The notes beneath the pieces are model-generated. The model was not told the DNA's origin. It was given only the letters and a program-made list of their open reading frames with translations, and did not search any database. Below are positions 19,508-27,616 of a DNA stretch of 64,000 nt, piece by piece. The stretch comes from Streptomyces albofaciens JCM 4342. Its GTDB lineage: Bacteria; Actinomycetota; Actinomycetes; Streptomycetales; Streptomycetaceae. Position numbers and translations under genes: made by a program. The stretch spans positions 483,501 through 547,500 of the forward strand of contig NZ_PDCM01000001.1 of assembly GCF_008634025.1 (NCBI RefSeq), read 5' to 3'. Positions within the stretch are counted from its first letter, which is position 1; every line of letters starts with the position of its first letter.

Positions 19508-20605
19508 ATGGATGATCAGCACGGTGACCTCCCCCAACCGCACGGTGCCCACGGACGGCCTCCCACCAAGGCCGAGAGATGGGCCGCGTTCAAGAGGTCG
19601 CCGTTCCTGCCCGCCACCGTGCTGGTCTTCATCCTCGCCGTCGCCGCCGGCCTCTTCGCGGGCTCGTACACGTACACCATGGCCAACCCGACCCCGCGGC
19701 ACATCCCGACCGCCGTGGTCGGCCCGCCGGACACCCCGCACGGCAAGGCGTTCGCCGGCGGCATGGAGAAGGCCCTGAACGCTTCCCTCCAACTGCACGA
19801 GTACGACTCGTACGCCGCGGCCGAGAAGGGCATCGAGGAGCAGGAGGTCTTCGCGATCCTGCGGGTGCGGGAGCGGAGCGTGGAACTGGACGTGGCCGGG
19901 GCGGCGGGAGCCCAGGTGGCGCAGGTGCTCGAACAGGCGGGGCCCGAAGTGGGCAAGGAGGTCGGCGTGCCGGTCGAGGTCAAGGACCTCAAGCCGCTGC
20001 AGGAGGGCGACCCGCGCGGGCTCGCCCTCTTCTACATCTCGCTCGCCGCGGTGATCATCGGGTTCGTCGGCGCGATCCAGCTGAGCGTGCACGCGCGCGG
20101 ACTCAATCCGCTGGAGCGGATCGCGTTCACCGCGCTGTACGCGCTGCTGGGCGCCTTCGCGATCGCCGCGGTCGTGGACTGGCTGCTGGGCGCGCTCGAC
20201 CTGCCCTTCGTGGAGTCCTGGCTGATCCTGGCGCTGACGATGTTCACGTCCGGCATGGTCTTCACGATGTTCAACACGCTGATCGGGCGCTGGGCGATGA
20301 TCCCGACGTGGGGCCTGATGGTGCTGCTGGGCAACCCGTCCTCGGGCGGCGCGGTCTCCTGGCCGCTGCTGCCGTCCGTCCTCGGGCACATCGGCCGCTG
20401 GCTGCCGCCGGGCGCCTCGGTCAACGCGCAGCACACGGCCGTCTACTTCGGCGCCTCGCAGCACGCCTTCCCGTTCCTGGTGCTGGCGGGCTGGGCGCTG
20501 GTCTCGTGCGCGGTCTTCTGGACCTGGCGGCACCGGCACCCGGGCGGGCGCGAGGTGGGGGCCCTGGCTTCGGGCGTGCACCGGGCGGGCGCGCCGGGGG
20601 CCTGA
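19508..20605 (+). CDS. ABC-2-type-like integral membrane protein
   Basis: A 365-residue protein with a short charged cytoplasmic N-terminus and a first membrane segment (LPATVLVFILAVAAGLFAGS). An external domain with NPTPRHIPTAVVG, DTPHGKAF and a heptad-like amphipathic middle covers residues about 55-165. Five further membrane segments follow (IISLAAVIIGF region, ALLGAFAIAAVVDWLLG, ILALTMFTSGMVFTMFN and others). This one-plus-five layout with a large loop after helix 1 is typical of the YhgE/Pip or ABC-2 permease-like group. No ATPase gene is adjacent, so transport is only inferred. Divergent from hrpA. Confidence 0.7.
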   Translation: MDDQHGDLPQPHGAHGRPPTKAERWAAFKRSPFLPATVLVFILAVAAGLFAGSYTYTMANPTPRHIPTAVVGPPDTPHGKAFAGGMEKALNASLQLHEYDSYAAAEKGIEEQEVFAILRVRERSVELDVAGAAGAQVAQVLEQAGPEVGKEVGVPVEVKDLKPLQEGDPRGLALFYISLAAVIIGFVGAIQLSVHARGLNPLERIAFTALYALLGAFAIAAVVDWLLGALDLPFVESWLILALTMFTSGMVFTMFNTLIGRWAMIPTWGLMVLLGNPSSGGAVSWPLLPSVLGHIGRWLPPGASVNAQHTAVYFGASQHAFPFLVLAGWALVSCAVFWTWRHRHPGGREVGALASGVHRAGAPGA

Positions 20606-20740
20606 CGGGCGGCGCCGGTACGGGTACGGGGTGCCGGTACGGGCGCGAGACCGCCGGTACAGGTACGGAATGCTGATACGGGTACGGATTGCCGGCGCGG
20701 GTACAGGGCGCCGGTACGGACACGGGGTGGCCGCGACCGC
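20606..20740. repeat. Degenerate GTACGG-rich repeats
   Basis: The 3' flank of the membrane protein gene contains about ten copies of a GTACGG-like hexamer. They sit within an irregular 16-25 bp unit resembling GCCGGTACGGGTACGGG. No regular period is kept and no gene is supported. Confidence 0.6.
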
Positions 20741-20786
20741 GGCGGCCGCCCCGGTGCCCCGGCCCGGTGACCCGGCCCGGGGCAGG

Positions 20787-20816
20787 AAAAAGGCCCCGAT
20801 CCGAAGATCGGGGCCT
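20787..20816 (-). terminator. Intrinsic terminator of the Glu-Asp-Phe tRNA operon
   Basis: A perfect 11-bp stem (AGGCCCCGATC at 20791-20801 and its complement at 20806-20816) with a CGAA loop is followed on the minus strand by a five-T run (complement of 20787-20791). It lies 15 bases beyond the tRNA-Phe 3' end. Confidence 0.88.
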
Positions 20817-20830
20817 TGTCCCACTGCTGG

Positions 20831-20904
20831 TGGCTGGGGCCGGGGTCGAACCGGCGACCTATCGCTTTTCAGGCGATCGCTCGTACCAACTGAGCTACCC
20901 AGCC
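20831..20904 (-). tRNA. tRNA-Phe (GAA)
   Basis: Minus-strand cloverleaf with acceptor stem GGCTGGG/CCCAGCC and discriminator A. The D arm is AGCTCAGTTGGTACGAGC, and the anticodon loop CTGAAAA reads anticodon GAA. The T arm is CGCCGGTTCGACCCCGGC. CCA is not encoded. It is the last gene of a three-tRNA operon. Confidence 0.95.
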
Positions 20905-20908
20905 ACAG

Positions 20909-20983
20909 CGGTCCTGACGGGATTTGAACCCGCGGCCTCCACCTTGACAGGGTGGCGAGCACTCCAAACTGCTCCACAGGACC
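20909..20983 (-). tRNA. tRNA-Asp (GTC), second copy
   Basis: Same 75-base body as the copy at 15003-15077, with anticodon loop CTGTCAA (GTC). It lies four bases from tRNA-Phe and 39 bases from tRNA-Glu, in one minus-strand operon. Confidence 0.95.
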
Positions 20984-21022
20984 TTGCACTGTGCGAGAAC
21001 AAGTCTCGCACACGGTAATGCG

Positions 21023-21095
21023 TGCCCCCAACGGGATTCGAACCCGTGCTACCGCCTTGAAAGGGCGGCGTCCTGGGCCACTAGACGATGAGGGC
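21023..21095 (-). tRNA. tRNA-Glu (TTC)
   Basis: Minus-strand cloverleaf with acceptor stem GCCCTCA/TGGGGGC (one G-T pair), anticodon stem CCGCC/GGCGG and loop CTTTCAA (anticodon TTC). The T arm is ACGGGTTCGAATCCCGT. It is the first gene of the Glu-Asp-Phe operon. Confidence 0.95.
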
Positions 21096-21293
21096 TGATG
21101 GCCCGCCTTGGTGCCTTGTGGGGCGCCGTCGGGGACGTGAGAAGCATATGGGATGCAGGGACCGTTCGCCAAAACGGTTTGTTCGAACCCGGTGGCGGGG
21201 GCCGCGGCGGGTCGGCCGGACGGGTGGTCCGGCCGACCCGTGGGGCCGTACCCCCACCGGTCCGTGAGCTGTGTCCCGACCGGGCCGGGTGGC

Positions 21294-22952
21294 CTAAGAG
21301 GAGCCGGGGGACGGTGTGCCGGACGGGGTGGCCGAGGCGCCCGGGGAGCGGGTGCCGGAGGACCCGGGGCTCGGCGACGGCGAGGCGCCCGGCCGGTTCT
21401 CCTGCGGCAGATGGCGGCTGACCTCGGCCTTCGACAGGCCGAGCCCGCCGAGCGTGATCTCGTCCCACGCCTGGAGGTGCCGGGTCCGGCGGTCCAGGTA
21501 GAGGACGGACGCCTGTACGGGCGCGGGCTTCTTGCCCTGCACCGCACGCAGCCCGCCGCCACCCGTGGAGCCCTCGATCATCAGCCGGGTGCCCCGGGGG
21601 AGCACGCTGTTCTCCCGGTGGTGGATGTGGCCGGCCAGGGCCAGCGGGGCCAGGCCGTCCGCTTCGGCCGCCGCGACCGGGTTGTGCGCCAGCGCGATGT
21701 CCACAGGGGTGCCGGCCAGCCGCTGCGTACGGAGCGAGTCGGCCAGCCTGCCGCCCGCCGTGCGCTCGGCGAAGTCGCCTTCCGCGACGACCGAGCGGTC
21801 CGGTGTGAACTGCGGGTCGCCGACGCCCGCGATGCGCAGCCCGCCCACGCTGACGGCCCGGCCGTCGTCGAGGACCGTGGCGTTCTTGCGGGTCCCCAGG
21901 TACTTCTGCGTGGTGGCGGAGTCGTGGTTGCCGCGCACCCAGACGTACGGCGCGCCGAGCGTGGCGACCGAGTCCAGGAACGCGTTCTCGGCGGCCGAGC
22001 CGTGGTCCATGGTGTCGCCGGTGTCGATGATCACGTCGATCTTGTACTGCTTCACCAGCGACTTGATGATCTGCCAGGCCGCCGGGTTCAGATGGATGTC
22101 GGAGACGTGCAGCACCCGGATGGTGGTGGGGTCGGGGGCGTACGCGGGCAGCGTGGAGGTCGCCTCGTACAGCTTGGTCACGTTCGTCACCAGGCGCGCC
22201 AATTCCTTCTGGTACACGTCGAATTCGCTGACGATGTTGCGGGCGTTGCCGACCACCGAGGGCGCCGAGGTCAACAGCCCGGAGAACTTCGGCTCCAGGA
22301 CGGACTTGGGGTTCCAGGTGGCGTACGCGGCGGCGCCGGACGAGGCCAGCAGGGCGAGCGCCAGCCCGCCGGCCGCCAGCGCGCGGCGCGGCCTGCGGTA
22401 GACCGCCAGGCCCAGCGCGGTGGCGCCGGAGACGACCGCGACGCAGGAGCGGAAGGCCAGGGTGCCGGTGCCGCTGATGACGTCGCGGGTCACCTGCTCC
22501 TGGAGCCCGGCGAACCGTTCCGGGTGGTCGACCAGGGCCTGGGACCGTACGGGATCCAGCCGGTCGACGTCGACATCGAGCCGGATCGGCGCGTAGTGGC
22601 TGCGCAGTTCCAGGGCGCCCAGCGGCGAGACGTTGATCTTCGTGCCGCCGGTGAACGACGGGCGCAGTGTCATGTTCGTGTCCACCGGCCCGACCGGCGC
22701 GTGGATGCTGCCGACGATCAGCAGCCCCAGCCAGGCGCCGAGCAGGGTGACGGCGATCAGCCCGAGGGCGCGGGCGTACGGGTGGGGGGTGTGGGTGAGG
22801 GCGCTGGTGGGAGCGGAGTGATGGGAGCGGTAGTCGCGGAGGACGGCGGCGGGGAAGCCCCGTACCCGGGCGAGCGAGGCACGGAGCAGCCGGAACACGG
22901 AGGAGCCGGAGGAGCCCGGGGAGGAGCCCCCGGGCGGCGCGACGCGGGCCAT
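21294..22952 (-). CDS. Membrane-anchored metallophosphoesterase
   Basis: A calcineurin-like phosphoesterase of about 552 residues. An N-terminal membrane segment (ALGLIAVTLLGAWLGLLIVG) is followed by an external region and then further hydrophobic stretches (AVVSGATALGLAVY and GGLALALLASSGAAAY). The catalytic domain has all the dimetal motifs: VLHVSDIHLNP (DxH), DTGDTMDHG (GD), WVRGNHDS (GNHD), ALAHNP (H) and ALAGHIHHRE (GHxH). The tail is Ser/Pro/Gly-rich. The substrate is unknown. The ATG at 22952 (MARVAPPGG) was chosen; an ATG at 22985 is the alternative, and the frame open further upstream overlaps the divergent gene. Confidence 0.87.
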   Translation of the reverse strand: MARVAPPGGSSPGSSGSSVFRLLRASLARVRGFPAAVLRDYRSHHSAPTSALTHTPHPYARALGLIAVTLLGAWLGLLIVGSIHAPVGPVDTNMTLRPSFTGGTKINVSPLGALELRSHYAPIRLDVDVDRLDPVRSQALVDHPERFAGLQEQVTRDVISGTGTLAFRSCVAVVSGATALGLAVYRRPRRALAAGGLALALLASSGAAAYATWNPKSVLEPKFSGLLTSAPSVVGNARNIVSEFDVYQKELARLVTNVTKLYEATSTLPAYAPDPTTIRVLHVSDIHLNPAAWQIIKSLVKQYKIDVIIDTGDTMDHGSAAENAFLDSVATLGAPYVWVRGNHDSATTQKYLGTRKNATVLDDGRAVSVGGLRIAGVGDPQFTPDRSVVAEGDFAERTAGGRLADSLRTQRLAGTPVDIALAHNPVAAAEADGLAPLALAGHIHHRENSVLPRGTRLMIEGSTGGGGLRAVQGKKPAPVQASVLYLDRRTRHLQAWDEITLGGLGLSKAEVSRHLPQENRPGASPSPSPGSSGTRSPGASATPSGTPSPGSS

Positions 22953-23072
22953 TGGGCGCGTATTCCCGGGTGGCGCGCCCGTCATGCCCGGAAAGCGGCC
23001 CCCGGCGCGGGCCCTCCCCGGGGCGCCGCGCGGCACCGCTGCCGTGCGGTGGTGTGGCGGACAATGGGGAGT

Positions 23073-23423
23073 GTGCTGGAGATGACGCGCGAGGAGTTCG
23101 AGGAACTGGTCGCCGAGGCGCTGGACCGGATCCCACCGGAGCTGACACGGCTGATGGACAACGTGGCGGTGTTCGTCGAGGACGAACCACCGGCCGAGGA
23201 CCCCGATCTCCTGGGGCTGTACGAGGGCACACCGCTGACCGACCGCGGCGAGTGGTACGCGGGCGTGCTGCCCGACCGGATCACCGTCTACCGCAACCCG
23301 ACCCTGCGGATGTGCGAGACGCGCGAGGACGTGGTGGCGGAGACGGAGGTGACCGTCGTCCACGAGATCGCACACCACTTCGGGATCGATGACGAGCGGC
23401 TGCACGCGTTGGGGTACGGGTGA
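23073..23423 (+). CDS. Metallopeptidase family protein (minimal zincin, HExxH)
   Basis: A 116-residue protein of the small actinobacterial zincin-like family (often called metallopeptidase family or DUF1025-like; the exact family name is from memory). The N-terminus MLEMTREEFEELVAEALDRI is the typical start, followed by ELTRLMDNVAVFVEDEPP. The C-terminal TVVHEIAHHFGIDDERL carries the HExxH zinc site and a downstream Asp. The GTG at 23073 is used; ATG codons at 23064 and 23082 are in frame. Divergent from the metallophosphoesterase. Proteolytic activity is unproven for this group. Confidence 0.85.
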   Translation: MLEMTREEFEELVAEALDRIPPELTRLMDNVAVFVEDEPPAEDPDLLGLYEGTPLTDRGEWYAGVLPDRITVYRNPTLRMCETREDVVAETEVTVVHEIAHHFGIDDERLHALGYG

Positions 23424-23677
23424 GGGGGCGCGCCGGGGCGGGTGCGGGGGCGGACGGCCGGTGGCGGGCCGGTCCCGTGGCGGTCGGCCGGGCCGGCTGA
23501 ACGGCGGTTCGTGGCTTTCGTGGCGTTCGGGGTGCCACAGGCGCCGCCCAGGGCGGTGATCAGGGGAAAACGCGCCGGATCCGGTGCGTACGGCGCGTGT
23601 CCTCGGGCCGTCGGCGGGAGTTGGGCAGGGCGTTCATCTCCGCAGTCTCCGCGCCCCCGGATCCGGAGGTCCCATCC

Positions 23678-24229
23678 GTGCGCCCGATCGCTTCCCCCCT
23701 TACCGGCCCGGCCTTGACCCGGCTCGCCGCCGCCGTGGCCGCCGCTTCCGCCCTGGCCGCGTCGCTGAGCGGCTGCATGAGCGTGCGCGACGCGGAACCG
23801 CCCAAGCCCTCGGGTTCGGCCGCCCGGCATGACGGCGGACCCGCGCCGGACGGCGGTGCGGTGGACAGCCGTACGGACAGCCCCCGGCGTATCACGGGGC
23901 GCACGGACGGCAAGCACGGCACGGAGGGGCACGCGGGGGCGCCCGCGCAGGAGCGCACGCCGTCACAGCGCTCGGCGGAGCCGCAGCCCGAGCCCGCGTC
24001 GGGTGACGTCCCCGGGCCTTCGCAGGCGGGCCCGTCGCGTTCCCGCCCCGCGGGAGCACCACCGGCACGGCCCGGCGGCAGCCGTCCCTCGACGCCCTCC
24101 CAGCCGCCCCGTACGACTCCGACCGTGAAGCCGACACCGAGCGCGAGCCCGGACCCGGAGCCGAGTTCCCCCGCGCCGGCCCCGACGTCCGGACCACCCG
24201 GCCCCTCGCAGCCGGAGAGCTCGGGCTGA
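23678..24229 (+). CDS. Putative secreted lipoprotein, Pro/Ser-rich
   Basis: A 183-residue protein with a signal peptide (LTRLAAAVAAASALAASLSG) ending at the lipobox LSGC, which gives a lipid-anchored Cys about 34 residues in. The mature part has no recognisable domain and is dominated by Pro, Ser, Ala, Gly, Arg and charged residues, typical of a wall-spanning linker. The GTG at 23678 is preceded by GGAGG with eight bases between. A longer frame upstream exists but lacks a ribosome site. Function unknown; it could also be a fast-evolving lineage-specific surface protein. Confidence 0.6.
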   Translation: MRPIASPLTGPALTRLAAAVAAASALAASLSGCMSVRDAEPPKPSGSAARHDGGPAPDGGAVDSRTDSPRRITGRTDGKHGTEGHAGAPAQERTPSQRSAEPQPEPASGDVPGPSQAGPSRSRPAGAPPARPGGSRPSTPSQPPRTTPTVKPTPSASPDPEPSSPAPAPTSGPPGPSQPESSG

Positions 24230-24405
24230 CGGGGCGGGGCGAGGCGGCGGCGTACGGACGGGGCTGGATCGCATACGAGCGCGAGGCCGTAACCGGGGCT
24301 CACGGAGAGTGGCGGGAGCGGCGCGGGACCGGTGGGCAAGCCGGGCGCACGGGGGTGAGTGAGGGGCCGGGGGCGCGGGTGGCGAACGGTGGTTCGGAGG
24401 GCATT

Positions 24406-24530
24406 TGCCTTTCGGGCTCCGGGGTGAGTATGGTGGTAGATCGTTTGATCCCATTTGCCCGGCGCGTGAAGCAGCGCCGTGTGGCGCGTTCTCTCCCTTG
24501 CCGTGGCTGACCGCATTGAGGCGGTCGTTT
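24406..24530 (+). promoter_or_regulatory. Leader of the DEAD-box helicase gene with attenuator-like hairpin
   Basis: A candidate promoter is TTGCCT near 24407, an 17-18 base spacer and TATGGT near 24430. Downstream, GACCGC (24509-24514), a six-base loop and GCGGTC (24521-24526) form a stem followed by GTTTTC. This resembles a transcription terminator placed about 65 bases before the start codon. A premature-termination control is possible but unproven. Confidence 0.35.
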
Positions 24531-24593
24531 TCGAAGTCTCACGGAGTTTGGGCGCGTGCCTGTGCCGAGACTCCGGAAGGTTTCGCATTTCGC

Positions 24594-26918
24594 ATGTCTG
24601 TTTCCACTGATCAGTCCGTCCTGCCCACGGTCGACGAGCAGGCCCTCCAGCAGGTCCAGCAGGACCAGCCGCAGGACCAGGCCGTCGCCGAGACGGTGAC
24701 CGAGGCGGCCGAGGCGGCCGTCCGGACCGAGGCCCCCGAAGCCTCGGAGTCCGCCCAGGCCGAGGCCCCCGAGGCCGACGCCTCCGAGTCGTCCGAGTCG
24801 TCCGAGTCCTCCGAGGACGCCGCCCCGCAGATCACCTTCGCCGACCTCGGTCTCGACGAGAAGATCGTCCGCAAGCTGGCCCAGAACGGCGTCACCACCC
24901 CGTTCCCCATCCAGGCCGCGACCATCCCGGACGCCATCGCCGGACGCGACATCCTCGGCCGCGGCCGCACCGGCTCCGGCAAGACCCTCTCCTTCGGTCT
25001 GCCGCTGCTGACCCGCCTGGCCGGCGGCCACACCGCGAAGAAGCGCCCGCGCGGCGTCATCCTCACCCCCACCCGTGAGCTGGCCATGCAGGTCAGCGAC
25101 GCGCTCCAGCCGTACGGCGACGTCCTGGGCCTCAAGCTCAAGGTCGTCTGCGGCGGAACGTCCATGGGCAACCAGATCTACGCCCTGGAGCGCGGCGTCG
25201 ACGTCCTCGTCGCCACCCCGGGCCGGCTGCGCGACATCATCAACCGCGGCGCCTGCTCGCTGGACGACGTCGAGGTCGCCGTCCTGGACGAGGCCGACCA
25301 GATGGCCGACCTGGGCTTCCTGCCCGAGGTCACCGAGCTGCTCGACCTGATCCCGTCCGGCGGCCAGCGCATGCTGTTCTCCGCCACGATGGAGAACGAG
25401 ATCGGCACCCTGGTCAAGCGCTACCTGACCGACCCGGCGACCCACGAGGTCGACGCGGCCCAGGGCGCGGTCACCACCATGACCCACCACGTGCTGGTCG
25501 TGAAGCCGAAGGACAAGGCGCCGGTCACCGCCGCCATCGCCGCCCGCAAGGGCCGCACCATCATCTTCGTGCGCACCCAGCTCGGCGCCGACCGCGTCGC
25601 CGAGCAGCTCTGCGACGCCGGGGTGCGCGCCGACGCGCTGCACGGCGGCATGACGCAGGGCGCCCGGACCCGCACGCTGGCCGACTTCAAGGACGGCTAC
25701 GTCAACGTCCTCGTCGCCACCGACGTCGCCGCCCGCGGTATCCACGTGGACGGCATCGACCTGGTCCTGAACGTGGACCCGGCCGGCGACCACAAGGACT
25801 ACCTGCACCGTTCCGGCCGTACCGCCCGCGCCGGCCAGTCCGGCACGGTCGTCTCGCTGGCCCTGCCGCACCAGCGCCGCCAGATCTTCCGCCTCATGGA
25901 GGACGCGGGCGTGGACGCCTCGCGCCACATCGTCGGCGGCGCAGGCGCCTTCGACGAGGACGTGGCCCGCATCACCGGCGCGCGCTCGCTCACCGAGGTG
26001 CAGGCCGACTCCGCGACCAACTCCGCCAAGCAGGCCGAGCGCGAGGCCCAGGAGCTGTCGCGCGAGCTGGAGCGCGTCCAGCGCCGGGCGGCGGAGCTGC
26101 GCGAGGAGGCCAACCGGCTGACCGCGCGCGCCGCTCGGGAGCGGGGCGAGGACCCGGCGGAGGCGCTGGCCGCCGCCGAGGCGGCGGTGGAGGAGGCCGC
26201 GGCGGCCGTCGTGCCGGCCCAGGCCGAGCCCGAGGCCGAGGAGGCGCCGCGCCGCTCCACGTACCGTGACGAGCGGGGCAACTACGAGCGCCGGGACCGC
26301 CGGGACAACGACCGTCGCGACGACCGTGGCGACCGCGGCGACCGTGGCGGCTTCCGCCGCGACGACCGCTCCGGTGGCTTCAACCGTGACCGTCGCGACG
26401 ACCGCGGTGACCGTGGCGGCTTCGGCGGCCGGGACCGCCGGGACGACCGCTCGGGCGGCGGTTTCCGCCGGGACGACCGTTCCGGTGGCTTCAACCGTGA
26501 CCGTCGCGACGACCGCGGTGACCGCGGCGACCGTGGCGGCTTCCGCCGGGACGACCGCGGCGACCGAGGCGACCGTGGTGGCTTCGGCGGCCGGGACCGC
26601 CGGGACGACCGCTCCGGCGGCGGCTTCGGCCGTGACCGCCGCGACGACCGCGGTGGTTTCAACCGGGACCGCGGTGACCGCCCGAACCGTTCCTTCAACC
26701 GTGACGACCGCTCCGGCGGCCGCTCGGGCGGCGGCTACCGCTCCGGTGGCGGCGACCGTCCGTACAACCGCGACCGCCGCGACGACCGCCCCTCGGGCGG
26801 CGGCTACCGCTCGGGCGGCGGCGACCGTCCGTACGGCCGCCGCGACGACCACCGCGGCCACGGCGCCGGCTCCTTCGGCCGCCGTGAGGACAAGCCGCGC
26901 TGGAAGCGCAACGGCTGA
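24594..26918 (+). CDS. DEAD-box ATP-dependent RNA helicase with RDDR/RGG-rich tail
   Basis: A 774-residue DeaD/CsdA-like RNA helicase. The N-terminus (residues 1-78) is acidic and Glu/Ala/Ser-rich. The helicase core shows ITFADLGLDEKIVRKL, Walker A RGRTGSGKTLSF (about 122-133), PTRELAMQV, DEADQMADLG (about 232), SAT, and HRSGRTARAGQSG. A coiled-coil-like Arg/Glu region covers about 480-560. The last 200 residues are an intrinsically disordered tail built of RRDDRGDRGGF, RDDRSGGFNRDRRDD and GGYRSGGGDR units, an RNA-binding and condensate-type composition. The ATG at 24594 is 14 bases after GGAAGG, a rather long spacing. Cold- or stress-linked ribosome and mRNA work is usual in the family. Confidence 0.93.
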   Translation: MSVSTDQSVLPTVDEQALQQVQQDQPQDQAVAETVTEAAEAAVRTEAPEASESAQAEAPEADASESSESSESSEDAAPQITFADLGLDEKIVRKLAQNGVTTPFPIQAATIPDAIAGRDILGRGRTGSGKTLSFGLPLLTRLAGGHTAKKRPRGVILTPTRELAMQVSDALQPYGDVLGLKLKVVCGGTSMGNQIYALERGVDVLVATPGRLRDIINRGACSLDDVEVAVLDEADQMADLGFLPEVTELLDLIPSGGQRMLFSATMENEIGTLVKRYLTDPATHEVDAAQGAVTTMTHHVLVVKPKDKAPVTAAIAARKGRTIIFVRTQLGADRVAEQLCDAGVRADALHGGMTQGARTRTLADFKDGYVNVLVATDVAARGIHVDGIDLVLNVDPAGDHKDYLHRSGRTARAGQSGTVVSLALPHQRRQIFRLMEDAGVDASRHIVGGAGAFDEDVARITGARSLTEVQADSATNSAKQAEREAQELSRELERVQRRAAELREEANRLTARAARERGEDPAEALAAAEAAVEEAAAAVVPAQAEPEAEEAPRRSTYRDERGNYERRDRRDNDRRDDRGDRGDRGGFRRDDRSGGFNRDRRDDRGDRGGFGGRDRRDDRSGGGFRRDDRSGGFNRDRRDDRGDRGDRGGFRRDDRGDRGDRGGFGGRDRRDDRSGGGFGRDRRDDRGGFNRDRGDRPNRSFNRDDRSGGRSGGGYRSGGGDRPYNRDRRDDRPSGGGYRSGGGDRPYGRRDDHRGHGAGSFGRREDKPRWKRNG

Positions 26919-26934
26919 CACAAACCTCTGACAC

Positions 26935-26991
26935 CGCGGGGCCCGCACCGAACTTCCGTACATCGTCACGGGAGCCGGCGCGGGCCCCGCG
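26935..26991 (+). terminator. Long stem downstream of the helicase gene
   Basis: A perfect 12-bp inverted repeat (CGCGGGGCCCGC at 26935-26946, GCGGGCCCCGCG at 26980-26991) encloses 33 bases and begins 16 bases after the stop codon. There is no T-tract. Confidence 0.6.
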
Positions 26992-27148
26992 TCTCAACTG
27001 CGGCCCGCGTCCCGCCTGTTGTCCGTACGCCACGCCGCACACCGGGCCCGCCCGCCCCGTCCGCCCCGAAGCGGACGCATCCGCTCCGGCCCTCCGATGG
27101 CTAATGCCTTCGGGCTGTGGCGGGTACGCGGGCTATGCTGCTCGGTGC

Positions 27149-27224
27149 GGGCCATTAGCTCAATTGGCAGAGCAGTGGACTTTTAATCCATTGGTTCAGG
27201 GTTCGAGCCCCTGATGGCCCACCA
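27149..27224 (+). tRNA. tRNA-Lys (TTT)
   Basis: Plus-strand cloverleaf with acceptor stem GGGCCAT/ATGGCCC and D arm AGCTCAATTGGCAGAGC. The anticodon loop CTTTTAA gives anticodon TTT, and the T arm is CAGGGTTCGAGCCCCTG. The 3' ACCA is encoded, so this gene carries its CCA end, unlike the other tRNAs in this window. Confidence 0.96.
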
Positions 27225-27317
27225 GCTACGGACCGGAGGCGAGCCCTCCGGTCCGCCGTACGACGCCCCCGCCGGACCTGCCGGACGGGGGCGCTGTCGT
27301 GTCCCGGGAGCCGTCGT

Positions 27318-27470
27318 GCTCCGGAAACCGCCGTACTCCGGAAGCACCTGCGCGCCGAAAACCGCCGCGCTCCGGAAACCGCCGTACTCCGGAAGCACCT
27401 GCGCGCCGAAAACCGCCGCGCTTCGGAAACCGCCGTGCTCCGAAAGCCCCTGCGCGCCGGAAACCCCCTC
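27318..27470. repeat. 51-bp tandem repeat downstream of tRNA-Lys
   Basis: Three units begin at 27318, 27369 and 27420. The first two are almost identical and the third is degenerate. The unit starts GCTCCGGAAACCGCCGTACT. Since 51 is a multiple of three, frames stay open across it (for instance RKPPYSGSTCAPKTAAL on the plus strand). However, it lies between the tRNA and the best start of the next gene and is taken as non-coding. Confidence 0.85.
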
Positions 27471-27616
27471 GCTCCGAGGGACGCCGACCCCGCGACCCGG
27501 CCCGTATGACCCGTACGGCCCAATCTGATTCGCCGCCCGGCGCGGCAGCCGAAAGCCTTGGGACGGCGACGGTGTTCGTACGGGCGGACGTGCGCGCGGG
27601 AGTGGGAGGCAGGCCG

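Noticed and set aside
24300..26969. 889-codon minus-strand frame opposite the DEAD-box helicase
   Set aside because: Ala/Val/Thr-rich translation is the complement of the RDDR/RGG repeats; no start signals or domains.
27299..27616. Extended N-terminus of the PP2C phosphatase through the 51-bp repeats
   Set aside because: GTG 27617 has a good ribosome site; the upstream frame is only the translated repeat.
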